A program made the position numbers and the translations under genes. Positions 46,501 through 54,272 of a stretch of 64,000 nucleotides of DNA are shown one piece after another. Each line of letters starts with the position of its first letter. Positions within the stretch are counted from its first letter, which is position 1. This DNA is from an uncultured Sunxiuqinia sp. (GTDB lineage Bacteria > Bacteroidota > Bacteroidia > Bacteroidales > Prolixibacteraceae): positions 1-64,000 of the forward strand of contig NZ_CANLZV010000009.1 in the NCBI RefSeq assembly GCF_947495665.1. Reading direction: 5' to 3'. The notes below the pieces were generated by a model. It made no database searches. It saw nothing but the letters and a program-made list of their open reading frames with translations, and was not told the origin of the DNA.

Positions 46501-46839
46501 GATAAAATCTTTTACCAAGGTTTGGCTCTTCGCCAATTAGGCCGGATGGAAGAAGCCAATGGGCGTTTCAACAAATTGCTGAAGTACGGTGAGAAGCAAC
46601 TGTTCATTCCTTTCAAAATGGACTATTTTGCCGTTTCCCTTCCCGACCTGCTCATCTTTGAAGATGACCTTCAAAAAAGGCACGAGTTGCATTGTCATTA
46701 CCTGATGGGATTGGGGAACCTGGGACTTGGCAACATTGAAAAAGCACAACAGGCTTTTGATCTCATCCTGCAGTCCGACCCCATGCATATCGGAGCAATA
46801 ACCAGTTTACAGTTAGTCAAAAAAGAACTGTTCGTATGA
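43522..46839 (+). CDS. DUF5107 and TPR-repeat protein
   Basis: A 1105-residue protein from the ATG at 43522; an in-frame TTG at 43504 is less likely, and a second ATG follows at 43531. No signal peptide is visible, so it is probably cytoplasmic. The N-terminal third is a DUF5107 module resembling galactose-mutarotase-like beta-sandwiches (MILPELGGRIQMAYDK, GGIEFNWPQHH, FLWWANPAVKV). From about residue 450 onward there are many TPR units (for example NNAMGLWLLRRGQFAQAEPYFRQA, AWYYMGNFWYGVRQHAEALKCWEQS). DUF5107 proteins are frequent in PUL-type clusters and their mutarotase-like fold suggests sugar binding or catalysis, but no activity can be assigned here. The stop overlaps the start of the sulfatase gene by four bases. 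Confidence 0.85.
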   Translation: MKNMNNTAKAWREQVIIPTYGIGKPEKNPMFLEKRVYQGSSGVVYPYPVIEKILDEKEDKVWNAIYLENQYIKIMILPELGGRIQMAYDKTKQRHFVYYNQVIKPALVGLTGPWISGGIEFNWPQHHRPTTYDPTDSCIEENEDGSVTVWCHELERMFRTKGMAGFTLYPDKAYLEIKVKLSNPTPHPQTFLWWANPAVKVNDDYQSVFPPDVNAVFDHGKRDVSSFPIATGTYYKVDYSAGVDISRYKNIPVPTSYMAITSKYNFVGGYENDSKGGLLHVADHHQSPGKKQWTWGNGDFGQAWDRNLTDEDGPYIELMCGVYTDNQPDFTWLQPYEEKSFKQYFMPYRDLGMVKNATKEAMLNLESENGTTRIRVYATANYPGAKIRLKSSGKLIFEQIVDLSPETSFDTSIEATICPEDAYLSVTDSKGAILVDWKTEKEELKPVPDPAQAAKDPEDIHSIEQLYLRGLHLEQYRHATYCPTDYYLEALKREPGNVRNNNAMGLWLLRRGQFAQAEPYFRQAVETLTERNPNPYDGEPLYNLGVCLRMQGKLDEAYDAFFKATWNGAWQDSGFFQAAQIDAVRGDYEKALELCDRSLWRNWLNQKARHLKIALLRKLNKKEAALKLAEESLEMDRFSFGILYEKYLLLNDPTILEEMQALIRDNVHNYIEFSLNYGMAGFYSEAIDFISLYIDKHQAAYPMAWYFKGYYLLKSGQAKEAKAAFEKASQMQPDYCFPNKLEELLALQEAVTICPEDAKAWYYMGNFWYGVRQHAEALKCWEQSTTLDDSFPTVHRNLALAYYNKQQNPQAAKEALEKAFKLDTSDSRVLMELDQLYKKLGVPANERLSLLEKYPDLVDFRDDLYLERATLYNLLGQEEKALDLIMKRKFHPWEGGEGKVTGQYLFSHIELAKKAIKQGAFSEAIPLLEACFAYPHNLGEGKLAGAQENDINYWLGCAYAGMGETAKAQAAWEQAAIGLAEPSAAMYYNDQQPDKIFYQGLALRQLGRMEEANGRFNKLLKYGEKQLFIPFKMDYFAVSLPDLLIFEDDLQKRHELHCHYLMGLGNLGLGNIEKAQQAFDLILQSDPMHIGAITSLQLVKKELFV

Positions 46840-48359
46840 TGACCAACCCCATACAATCAAAAGGAAACCTCCCAAAGAGTCTTCTCTTTGGGGGGCTTGC
46901 TGCACTTGGCATAATGCCACAGCAAGGAATTTCAGCAGAAAAAGGGAAAGAACAGCCCAATGTTATTGTCATACTGACTGATGATGTTGGCTACGGCGAC
47001 TTGGGCTGCTATGGTGCTACCAAAGTAAAAACACCCAACATTGACCAATTGGCAAGTGAAGGTATCCGCTTTACCAGTGCTTATGCACCGGCTTCAACCT
47101 GCACGCCTAGTCGTTTTTCACTCATTACCGGACAATATGCCTGGCGTAAAAATGCAGGAATTTTGCCTGGCGATGCTCCCATGTTAATCAAACCGGATGA
47201 ACTTACCCTGCCAGCTTTTATGCAAAAGCAAGGTTACACAACGGCTTGTGTGGGCAAGTGGCATCTGGGCTTAGGTGAAGGGAATCCGGATTTTAATCAG
47301 CAAATTAAACCGGGGCTGCAAACCATTGGTTTTGACTATTCCTTCATCATTCCGGCAACCAATGACCGGGTGCCTTGCGTTTACCTGGAGAATGATCAGG
47401 TGGTTGGTCTTGAGGCCAATGATCCGATTCAGGTAAGTTTTAAAGGACCTGTTGGCAACTGGCCTACCGGGAAAGAGCATCCGGAGCTACTCAAGCTCAT
47501 GTACCTGCACGGTCACGATCAAACCATTGTGAATGGCATCAGCCGGATTGGCTACATGACCGGTGGAAAGAATGCCCTTTGGGTGGATGAGCACATGTCG
47601 GAAGACATAACCAGCAAAGCCGTTGAGTTTATTCAAAAGAATAAAGATCAAGCCTTCTTTCTGTACTTTGCACCACATACCATTCATGAACCACGCGTGC
47701 CCAATGCTCAGTTTAAAGGCTCCAGTGAATGCGGGGTTTATGGCGATGTGTTGCAGGAAATGGACTGGTCAGTAGGGCAAATCATGCAAGCCCTTAAAGA
47801 AAATGGGCTTGACGAAAATACGCTGGTTATTTTCTCCAGCGACAATGGGCCCCGTGTTGAAGAAGGCTACCGGGATGGCGGTTTAGCTAATTTGAATGGC
47901 CATGATCCGGCCGGCGGGTTGCGTGGCGGAAAGTATACCTTATTTGAAGGCGGAACACGAATGCCATTGATCTCACGATGGAAAGGAACCATCAAACCCG
48001 GAACATCGGACGCTATTCTTGGTTACATTGACCTTTTCGCCTCGTTTGCAGAGTTGACCCACTACAAGCTTGAAAAAGGAGAAGCCCCGGATAGCCGGAC
48101 TGCACTGGATGTTATTCTGGGAAAACGCAGCAAAACGCGCCACAACGAAGTGCTCACTCAAAATAATTCCGGCACCAATGCAATCCGAAAAGGCGATTGG
48201 AAATTCATTCCTCAACAAAAAGGAACATCCCAGCCAATGCTTTTTAACTTGAAGCAAGATGTTGCTGAGACCACCAATTTAAGCGAGCAGTACCCCAAAA
48301 AGTTGGAGGAATTTGAGACCATTCTGGAAACAGTAAAACAAGGGAAAGGCTACCGGTAA
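46836..48359 (+). CDS. S1-family sulfatase (arylsulfatase type)
   Basis: A 507-residue formylglycine sulfatase translated from an ATGA overlap with the preceding gene, indicating translational coupling. The metal-binding Asp pair is in ILTDDVGYGDLG (Asp49/Asp50). The maturation motif is STCTPSRFSLITG (Cys89). GKWHLGLG, HTIHEPRVP and FSSDNGPRVEEGY carry further active-site positions. The N terminus (LPKSLLFGGLAALGIMPQQGISA) looks like a signal peptide, so the enzyme is probably periplasmic. It differs strongly from the sulfatase at 16390-17820, suggesting different sulfate positions or sugars (inference). It ends the plus-strand operon before a bidirectional terminator. Confidence 0.93.
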   Translation: MMTNPIQSKGNLPKSLLFGGLAALGIMPQQGISAEKGKEQPNVIVILTDDVGYGDLGCYGATKVKTPNIDQLASEGIRFTSAYAPASTCTPSRFSLITGQYAWRKNAGILPGDAPMLIKPDELTLPAFMQKQGYTTACVGKWHLGLGEGNPDFNQQIKPGLQTIGFDYSFIIPATNDRVPCVYLENDQVVGLEANDPIQVSFKGPVGNWPTGKEHPELLKLMYLHGHDQTIVNGISRIGYMTGGKNALWVDEHMSEDITSKAVEFIQKNKDQAFFLYFAPHTIHEPRVPNAQFKGSSECGVYGDVLQEMDWSVGQIMQALKENGLDENTLVIFSSDNGPRVEEGYRDGGLANLNGHDPAGGLRGGKYTLFEGGTRMPLISRWKGTIKPGTSDAILGYIDLFASFAELTHYKLEKGEAPDSRTALDVILGKRSKTRHNEVLTQNNSGTNAIRKGDWKFIPQQKGTSQPMLFNLKQDVAETTNLSEQYPKKLEEFETILETVKQGKGYR

Positions 48360-48425
48360 ACACTGGCAAGCGAGGCCAATCAACAGGCAATAAAGCCGAC
48401 TTTTACGATTGATCAGCAGCAATAA

Positions 48426-48463
48426 AAAAGGGAGCATTAGTTAAATAACTGATGCTCCCTTTT
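48426..48463. terminator. Bidirectional terminator between convergent operons
   Basis: AAAAGGGAGCATTAGT (48426-48441) pairs with ACTGATGCTCCCTTTT (48448-48463) with a single G-U. The stem is flanked by A-run and T-run, so it works on both strands. It separates the sulfatase gene ending at 48359 from the minus-strand GH29 gene ending at 48469. Confidence 0.85.
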
Positions 48464-48468
48464 CCATT

Positions 48469-49554
48469 TTACAGCTTAATGTGTTTTTTTAGTTCCAGCA
48501 ATAACGCCACATCTTGATCTCTCAGCCGCCCCTCCCGATTGGGCGGACAATTCAAGATCAGAATGTTATCCCGCGCTGTTGCTTGCTCGTACAGCTTTAC
48601 CAACTCATCAATCGACTTAAACGTGGTATCTGTTGTGTTGTAAAACCAACGCTGACTAATACATACCGTAGATTCCCACGGCATGTAATACCGTTTACCA
48701 TCGTGCGTAAATACCTTCGGGTCATTCGCTACCGGCAAGTACGGATCGCCCAGGCGGAAATCGCTGGGGAAATAGCGAATGGGGTATCCTTCTTTTTGAT
48801 CCTTTGGATATACGGGGTGATGATCGGGATTTTCGGGCAGCCCAATTGTCCAGTTGATTCCTACCTGACATTGTGGCTCGCGCGATTTGATTGTTTGGTA
48901 TATTTCCTTCAAAGGCCATCGATGATTTGCCTTAGTCCATCCACCATCAAACCAAAATTCGACAATAGGAGTGTATTTCTCTGTTATGTCCATCAACTCA
49001 TTTAGCTGATTAATCATGTAGGTATTATACGATTTATCAAGAAGCGTATTTTCCTTGTATAACTGGGGGTGTTTATCATTCAGATAACCATTCCCATTTT
49101 CCTTTCGATCCCACAGCGAATAGTACAAGCCCAGGCCGATATCGTATTTCTGACACGCTTTGGCTACGGCTTCAACAACATTGGTGGTGTTCCCCGAATT
49201 CGCCACATCGTACCCGGTATATTCGCTATTCCACAGGCAGAAGCCATCATGATGCTTGGTTATCAGGATCACATATTTCATTCCGGCATCTTTGGCCGTT
49301 TTAATCCATTGGTCCGCATCAATCGCAGTTGGTTGATACGATTCAACAGGCTTCGATCCATCCGTCCATTCCATGTCATGAAACGTATTGATTCCGAAAT
49401 GGATGAACATGCCATACTTCCGCTCAATTTGCTCAAGTTGGTGTTTATTGGGCTTTTCAGAAGGAACAGGCCATACGTCTTTCAAAGATTTCTGCCCCAT
49501 ACTGGCTGTTGCTGCAACCAGAACAGTGCAAAGTGTAAACAAGATTCGTTTCAT
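48469..49554 (-). CDS. GH29 alpha-L-fucosidase, minimal single-domain form
   Basis: A 361-residue exported enzyme (signal peptide about 1-20, ending SMGQ). The GH29 barrel is complete with YGMFIHFGINTFHDMEW (His52), TKHHDGFCLW (99-108) and nucleophile EFWFDGGW (Asp203). The protein stops soon after the barrel at ILNCPPNREGRLRDQDVALLLELKKHI, so it lacks the C-terminal beta-sandwich and discoidin domains of the other GH29 proteins in the window. It lies 11 bp after the GH95 gene in the same direction and is surely cotranscribed with it. Together they could remove fucose in different linkages: GH95 prefers alpha-1,2 bonds, GH29 often alpha-1,3/1,4 (family knowledge). Confidence 0.93.
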   Translation of the reverse strand: MKRILFTLCTVLVAATASMGQKSLKDVWPVPSEKPNKHQLEQIERKYGMFIHFGINTFHDMEWTDGSKPVESYQPTAIDADQWIKTAKDAGMKYVILITKHHDGFCLWNSEYTGYDVANSGNTTNVVEAVAKACQKYDIGLGLYYSLWDRKENGNGYLNDKHPQLYKENTLLDKSYNTYMINQLNELMDITEKYTPIVEFWFDGGWTKANHRWPLKEIYQTIKSREPQCQVGINWTIGLPENPDHHPVYPKDQKEGYPIRYFPSDFRLGDPYLPVANDPKVFTHDGKRYYMPWESTVCISQRWFYNTTDTTFKSIDELVKLYEQATARDNILILNCPPNREGRLRDQDVALLLELKKHIKL

Positions 49555-49565
49555 CGTCAGGTAGA

Positions 49566-51971
49566 TTAATTCATTAATTGCATGTTTGAATCCAAGCGAT
49601 AGCTTTGACCTTTCTCCGTTTGCTCCAGCTCAATCATTTGATCTCCATACTTCAGTTTTACCGGCAAGCCATTCAGCGATGTTATTGTTGCCTGGGTCAA
49701 TTGACCGTTTTGCCAGTCAATAGCCACGATGAAGCCACCCCGAGCTTTTAATCCTTCAACTTTACCCGTTGGCCAGGCAGAAGGTAAGGCTGGCAGCAAG
49801 TCGATATACCCCGCATGACTTTGAAGTAGCATTTCGGCAATACCGGCCGTTGAACCAAAGTTAGCATCCATCTGGAATGGTGGATGTTGCCCGAATAAGT
49901 TTGGGGAAGTACTCTTGGCCAATACCGTGTTCAAGCTTTCCTTGGCTTTGTCACCATCATGCAGACGCGCATATTGATTAATCAACCAGGCTGCACTCCA
50001 GCCCGTGTGCCCTCCTCCATTGGCAATGCGATGATCCAAAGACTTACGAGCTGCTTCCATCAACTCGGGAGCGTTTTCAAAATTAATCTGAGCACCCGGA
50101 TGCATGGCAAACAAATGCGAAATATGGCGATGCCCAGGCTCAACCTCCGGGAACTCTTCAGCCCACTCCATCAATCGACCATCCGACCCCACTTTTGATC
50201 CGGCCAGTTTCGCTTGTGCTTTTGCTACTTTGCCTACCAGTTCCTTTTCAATGCCTAAAATCTGCGAAGCATGCACGTAATCGGCAAACAACTGCCAGAT
50301 TACTTGCTGGTCGTGCGTTGGCCCCATGCTAATTTGACTGCGGCTTCCATCCGGCGCAATAAACGTATTCTCCGGTGAAACAGCCGGACCTGATACCAGT
50401 TTCCCAGTTTCTTGATCTTCAACCAGCCAATCCAGGTAAAATAAGACTGAACCTTCAAGTACGGGATACAGGCGCTTTAAGAAAGCCTCATCTCCGGTGA
50501 AAGCGTAATGCTCAAAAATATGGGTACTGATCCAGGCTCCACCTCCGGAGTGCAAGCCCCAGCTGGCCATTTCGCCCGGCGAGGTATAGCCCCAAACGTT
50601 TGAAACCGGATGAACCACCCAGCCATTCATCTGGTATTGAACTTGGGCTGTTTTTTCTCCCGGCTCCGAGATCATTTCAATAAAATCAAACAAGGGCAGG
50701 TGCATTTCCGAAAGGTTGGTCACCTCTACCGGCCAGTAATTCATTTGCACATTCACATCGGTATGGTAATCGCCATTCCAGGGCGTTTGAATTTTGTTGG
50801 CCCAAAGACCTTGCAAATTAGCCGGCAAGGTTCCGGGGCGTGAGGACGCAATCATCAGGTAACGACCATATTGAAACAACAACTCAGCCAGGTGTGGATC
50901 ATTTTTTGTTTCCTTGAAGGCCGCCAATCGCTCATTTGTTGGGATAGCGGTCACTTCTTCCGGTGTAATGTCCAAACTCACCCGGTTAAAATAGCTTTGA
51001 TATTCATCCAGATGGGCTTGTTTCAATTTCGGATAGCTCTTTTCAGAAGCGGCTTGCAGTCGTTGGCTCGTTAAGGCTGCATAGTCGCGCCCTTTGAACA
51101 GGGGATAATCCAACACATAATCCGTGGAGGCGGCTAATAAAAGCGTTACTTCGTCGGCATCCTTAACCGTCAACCCATCATCGCCAGAGCTAACTGCTCC
51201 CCCTTTAGTGATGGCTTTTAAGCGAGCCATATAGTGCAAGTTTTCGCCTCCCTTACCATCACTAAGCGCTCCGCTCATGATCAACTCATCGCCTTCAGCG
51301 TAAGTTTTGAAACGCTCCGGACGATCCAGTTCACAACTAAAAGAAAGCTGTCCGGGTTTGTCTGCCGTTAAACGAACAACCATCACCTGATCAGGTTGAC
51401 TAACGAAAACTTCGCGTTGGAAAGTCACCCCATCCTGAACGTAAGTCACGCGGGCAATCGCATCCGTTAAATCCAACTCACGATAATAGCTTTCATAGGG
51501 CAGCTTTTTGTCAAAGTCGATGCGTAAATCGCCCAGTGTTTGGAAACATCCAAAAGGGACTTCTGCCCCATTGCCATGCCCGGTCCCTTTCCCTTGACAG
51601 ATTTGGGTCTGGTTGGTTAATGCGGTCGCCTCTTTGTACTTTCCATCATTCAACAAACCACGAATCTCACCGAGGTATTTACTTGCCTCCGGGTTGTCAT
51701 TTTCATCCACACTTCCCGACCACATGCTCTCTTCGCTTAGCTGAATGCGCTCCTGGTGAACATCGCCAAAAACCATGGCACCCAGAGAGCCATTTCCCAA
51801 CGGTAAAGCACTTAACCACTGAGGATCATCTTTCCATCCATTGGGATCATCGGCAACCGTAGCATCTGCCGGTTGATCGTACCAAATTTTAACAGGCTCT
51901 TTGGGCGGCTTCGTAAAGGAAACACAGAGCAGGGAAACGAGTAGTGTAAAAACATTCATTGAGTTTTTCAT
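49566..51971 (-). CDS. GH95 alpha-L-fucosidase, canonical
   Basis: An 801-residue exported enzyme (signal peptide about 1-20). GH95 motifs are clear: ALPLGNGSLGAMVFG (55-69) in the N-terminal domain, DVNVQMNYWPVEVTNLSE (405-422), SPENTF with catalytic acid Glu534, GHRHISHLF (613-621), GHTGWSAAW (654-662) and FQMDANFG (699-706) with Asp702. Family members invert the anomeric centre and mostly act on alpha-1,2-linked L-fucose, some on L- or D-galactose. Unlike the GH95-like lipoprotein at 345-2624, all recognised active-site positions are intact. The leader just upstream contains TTACTACTACTT, resembling the one before the propeller/GH29 fusion gene. Confidence 0.93.
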   Translation of the reverse strand: MKNSMNVFTLLVSLLCVSFTKPPKEPVKIWYDQPADATVADDPNGWKDDPQWLSALPLGNGSLGAMVFGDVHQERIQLSEESMWSGSVDENDNPEASKYLGEIRGLLNDGKYKEATALTNQTQICQGKGTGHGNGAEVPFGCFQTLGDLRIDFDKKLPYESYYRELDLTDAIARVTYVQDGVTFQREVFVSQPDQVMVVRLTADKPGQLSFSCELDRPERFKTYAEGDELIMSGALSDGKGGENLHYMARLKAITKGGAVSSGDDGLTVKDADEVTLLLAASTDYVLDYPLFKGRDYAALTSQRLQAASEKSYPKLKQAHLDEYQSYFNRVSLDITPEEVTAIPTNERLAAFKETKNDPHLAELLFQYGRYLMIASSRPGTLPANLQGLWANKIQTPWNGDYHTDVNVQMNYWPVEVTNLSEMHLPLFDFIEMISEPGEKTAQVQYQMNGWVVHPVSNVWGYTSPGEMASWGLHSGGGAWISTHIFEHYAFTGDEAFLKRLYPVLEGSVLFYLDWLVEDQETGKLVSGPAVSPENTFIAPDGSRSQISMGPTHDQQVIWQLFADYVHASQILGIEKELVGKVAKAQAKLAGSKVGSDGRLMEWAEEFPEVEPGHRHISHLFAMHPGAQINFENAPELMEAARKSLDHRIANGGGHTGWSAAWLINQYARLHDGDKAKESLNTVLAKSTSPNLFGQHPPFQMDANFGSTAGIAEMLLQSHAGYIDLLPALPSAWPTGKVEGLKARGGFIVAIDWQNGQLTQATITSLNGLPVKLKYGDQMIELEQTEKGQSYRLDSNMQLMN

Positions 51972-52151
51972 AAGTAGTAGTAATAATAGATTATTTGATT
52001 TTCAGATTTTAGACATTTATCGTGTATGGGTTTTGATTCAATTAGCTGGTAGTAGTCTGGCCATGCGATGCCCCTTCTGGAGCCACGAACTGTAAGAACT
52101 GCTCAAAATATGAAATAAGTTCAGGCACTTTGCTGCGAGGGGGTTGGATGC

Positions 52152-52604
52152 TTAATTGCTATGGGGTCTTTTTTTCAATTTAATCGCTACTAAGAAATTT
52201 ACAGAAACGATCTTGTCATTCTGTTTTGCAGGTTCCCAATCTGGCATTAAATAAATCACTCTCTCTATTTCTTCTCCAATTGGTGTTGAATCGATGTTGG
52301 TTCTACGTCCAAAATAGTTCTCGAAAACACAAAGGTTTTCAACATGTCCTTTTGCATTAATATGCAACATCGCATGAATTGGATTACTCGTAATTTCCTT
52401 AGCCTCTGGCAAATTAACATTATCCTGAATAAACGTATTCATCGCGTCCGCTCCTCCAGGATATTTCGGAACTTCGGTTACCATTACAGCAGGAATACTT
52501 CCATCGGCAATAGAATCGCAAAAAGATTTGATAGTCGTTACACTTTGCCCCTTGGTTATTGTGACAAAACAAGCAACTATGAGCATTAAAATTATTTTTT
52601 TCAT
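52152..52604 (-). CDS. Small exported TonB C-terminal-like protein
   Basis: A 150-residue protein with a signal peptide (about 1-19, ending TKGQ). The remainder resembles the TonB C-terminal fold as used by Bacteroidota energy transducers: PKYPGGADAMNTFIQDNVNLPEAK, a central VENLCVFENYFG strand and WEPAKQNDKIVSVNFLVAIKL at the end. There is no TM anchor or proline-rich linker, so it cannot be a complete TonB. Such stand-alone domains occur as periplasmic proteins of unknown role. It marks the start of a non-PUL island and shows no link to the GH95 gene 181 bp away. Confidence 0.7.
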   Translation of the reverse strand: MKKIILMLIVACFVTITKGQSVTTIKSFCDSIADGSIPAVMVTEVPKYPGGADAMNTFIQDNVNLPEAKEITSNPIHAMLHINAKGHVENLCVFENYFGRRTNIDSTPIGEEIERVIYLMPDWEPAKQNDKIVSVNFLVAIKLKKRPHSN

Positions 52605-52641
52605 ATTTTAGGTGTTAGTGATCTTAGCTAAAAATGCCCCA

Positions 52642-52724
52642 TAACGGAGGTGGTAGATGAGATCGGATTCCTGTTTTGCAGTTGGCATACTAACGAGTCC
52701 CGCCCTGCATTATCTACATTGTTA
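52642..52724. repeat. Imperfect long dyad between small accessory genes
   Basis: The left arm has TAAC (52642-52645), then GTAGAT (52653-52658) and CGGATTC further in. The right arm has GAGTCCCG, ATCTAC (52712-52717) and GTTA (52721-52724). The arrangement is a hyphenated dyad of the sort often found between small accessory genes in Bacteroidota. The ends do not match integron attC consensus sites. Function unknown. Confidence 0.35.
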
Positions 52725-52738
52725 CTATTTCATTGTTC

Positions 52739-53107
52739 TTATTTTTCCAGATGTTCTTTTAGTTCTTCTCTCAGTTTGTGAAAATATTCAAGTTTTTGAG
52801 CGATTATTTCTTTCTCTGATAGTCGTTTGCGTATTGTAGTTGGTGTATCAAAATCATCTGAAATTATTTCTATTGAAATTATATCCCCTTTGTTTAAGCT
52901 ATTACGATGCCAATCAACGTGTTCATTGGTATCTGAATTTAATCCCCCAATTGAAATATCTAATTCTTCCGAATCATCATTTTTTCGTCTAACAGAATTA
53001 AGTATACAGGAAACAACCGAGTTGGCATTTTCAAATCCTGCTCTACAAATAATTTCATCATTTATACAAACCTTAAAGCCAAATATTTTTTTCATATTCA
53101 ATCTCAT
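52739..53107 (-). CDS. Unknown protein with C-terminal coiled coil
   Basis: A 122-residue soluble protein of unknown function; an internal ATG four codons in (53095) is the likelier start (MKKIFGFKVCIN). The N-terminal half is beta-rich with ISIGGLNSDTNEHVDWHRN and GDIISIEIISDDFDTPTT, a pattern I associate with uncharacterised Bacteroidota proteins. The last 35 residues (RKRLSEKEIIAQKLEYFHKLREELKEHLEK) look like a charged coiled coil. No signal peptide is visible. The gene is 20 bp downstream of a small membrane protein gene in the same direction and is probably cotranscribed with it. Base composition here is visibly more A/T rich than in the enzyme genes on either side. Confidence 0.65.
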   Translation of the reverse strand: MRLNMKKIFGFKVCINDEIICRAGFENANSVVSCILNSVRRKNDDSEELDISIGGLNSDTNEHVDWHRNSLNKGDIISIEIISDDFDTPTTIRKRLSEKEIIAQKLEYFHKLREELKEHLEK

Positions 53108-53127
53108 TTTGAGGGATTCTCAATGTA

Positions 53128-53373
53128 TTATTCAATTATTATTCTCAAAATATAAAGAAGCACTGCAACTGTAATAGATGCCCTTAGGATATTAAAAAGT
53201 ATTTTAGGAATCAATACTTTGATACTATTTACTATCCCCATTGAGGCAAGCATTACAAAAAGAAAATAGTCTTGACCTTTTTGCCAGAAATATATTGATG
53301 ATGATATAAATACGATTGAAAATACTAACCAAAAAATGTCAATCTTCTTTATCGCTGAATTTGCTAGATTCAT
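53128..53373 (-). CDS. Small membrane protein of unknown function
   Basis: An 81-residue hydrophobic protein with about three predicted membrane segments (IDIFWLVFSIVFISSSIYFW, YFLFVMLASMGIVNSIKVLI, FNILRASITVAVLLYILRII). No family recognised. It precedes the coiled-coil protein gene by 20 bp. A short membrane protein beside a small soluble one could be an immunity or defence pair or a cassette of unrelated genes; nothing in the sequence decides between these. Confidence 0.55.
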   Translation of the reverse strand: MNLANSAIKKIDIFWLVFSIVFISSSIYFWQKGQDYFLFVMLASMGIVNSIKVLIPKILFNILRASITVAVLLYILRIIIE

Positions 53374-53530
53374 ATTTCTGATTTTAAATTATTTTGAAAA
53401 AATTTGAATTTTCGGTTTTTTCACAATGAATGGTAACGTTTATATGATCTCCCATATCTTCGAGCTTATTGAATAAATCACTTTAAATATAGAAAATATA
53501 GTTCGGCATCTTTAATTTTTGGATAACATA
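53374..53530. other. A/T-rich intergenic stretch
   Basis: Very A/T rich and without open frames of interest. No promoter, hairpin or repeat stood out. It joins the small membrane protein gene to a tiny ORF and the 42-bp repeat array. Confidence 0.5.
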
Positions 53531-53665
53531 TTAACCACCGGATTTTAGATTTACCCCAGCTTGCTCCACCTTACCGCTTGGCCCAAACAAGGGGGCTGTT
53601 CGTTTCAGTTTGTCACGCATTTCACTAGCTTGTTTAACCAAGCGCAAATCCTTTCTCTCTGGCAT
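53531..53665 (-). CDS. Tiny 44-residue ORF, basic, unknown
   Basis: The minus-strand frame from ATG 53665-53663 to TAA 53533-53531 encodes a 44-residue basic peptide: it begins MPERKDLRLVKQASEM, continues with RDKLKRTAPLFGPSGKVEQ and ends AGVNLKSGG. It is too short for most gene callers. The composition (charged helix, then a Gly-rich tail) is protein-like rather than random, but I know no family. An in-frame TGA precedes the ATG. It could be a small protein or the remnant of a longer gene associated with the neighbouring repeat array. Confidence 0.3.
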   Translation of the reverse strand: MPERKDLRLVKQASEMRDKLKRTAPLFGPSGKVEQAGVNLKSGG

Positions 53666-53769
53666 TTTTCATTCCTCAGCCCACTTGCCCCGCCAACTGC
53701 ACCTTTCAGAAGAATCGCCCAACCTAAAAACATGCTAATCAACTGACTAACAGACCTCCCCATTGACCA

Positions 53770-54036
53770 CTGGCAAGCTTTTGTTCGGAAACATTTGGTT
53801 GCCGGGCACCGCTGGCAAGCTTTTGCACGGAAACATTTTGCTGCCGGGCACCGCTGGCAAGCTTTTGCTCGGAAACATTTTGCTGCCGGGCACCGCTGGC
53901 AAGCCTTTGCTCGGAAACATTTGGTTGCCGGGCATCGCTGGCAAGCTTTTGTTCGTGAACATTTTGCTGCCGGGCACTGCTGGCAAGCTTTTGCTCGGAA
54001 ACATTTTGCTGCCGGGCACCGCTGGCAAGCCTCCGA
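53770..54036. repeat. 42-bp tandem repeat array, six units plus a partial
   Basis: Six consecutive 42-bp units begin at 53770, 53812, 53854, 53896, 53938 and 53980. A seventh, degraded copy starts at 54022. Each starts CTGGCAAGC and ends GCCGGGCACCG or a close variant; units differ at up to five positions. There are no unique spacers, so this is not a CRISPR. Because 42 is divisible by three and the unit has no stop, at least two frames on each strand stay open. The minus frame would give 14-residue repeats such as KLASGARQQNVSEQ and another LPAVPGSKMFPSKS. No frame has a credible start or non-repeat domain, so I treat the array as non-coding until shown otherwise. Confidence 0.9.
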
Positions 54037-54272
54037 ATTTCAAGCTTGTGGTGCCACGGATCAAGGGCAAGCTTAAAAAAAATAACCGACCTTTCCCCCG
54101 GGTTAGGGGCATCCAGCTGTATCGGATTCATTTTATGTTCTACAAAACATTTTTGCACTTGACTTGAAAATCAGATTGTTGTAATTTTAGTTGAACAAAA
54201 GTAATAGGCTTGTTTTATCACCCCTCCAATAGCCTTATAAGCTTTCTAATTAACACTAAAACGAAACAGATC
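54037..54272. other. Leader region of the DUF6261-like gene
   Basis: The end of the repeat array is followed by about 235 bases without a gene. A near-consensus promoter is present: TTG at 54159-54161 and TAATTTTA at 54182-54189, 20 bases apart. Transcription would begin near 54196, leaving a leader of about 77 nt. Confidence 0.45.
54159..54189 (+). promoter_or_regulatory. Possible promoter of the DUF6261-like gene
   Basis: TTG-N20-TAATTTTA departs from the Bacteroidota TAnnTTTG consensus only in its last base. It is the best match in the gap between the 42-bp repeat array and the gene start. Confidence 0.4.

Noticed and set aside
52642-52724. Integron attC site
   Set aside because: The TAAC and GTTA ends look suggestive, but flanking bases do not fit RYYYAAC/GTTRRRY and no integrase is present.
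53770-54036. CRISPR array
   Set aside because: The 42-bp units are directly contiguous with no unique spacers, and no cas genes are nearby.
53739-54167. Repeat proteins of 93-139 residues in four reading frames across the 42-bp array
   Set aside because: Open frames on both strands follow from a stop-free repeat whose length is a multiple of three. No frame has a convincing start, signal or non-repeat domain.
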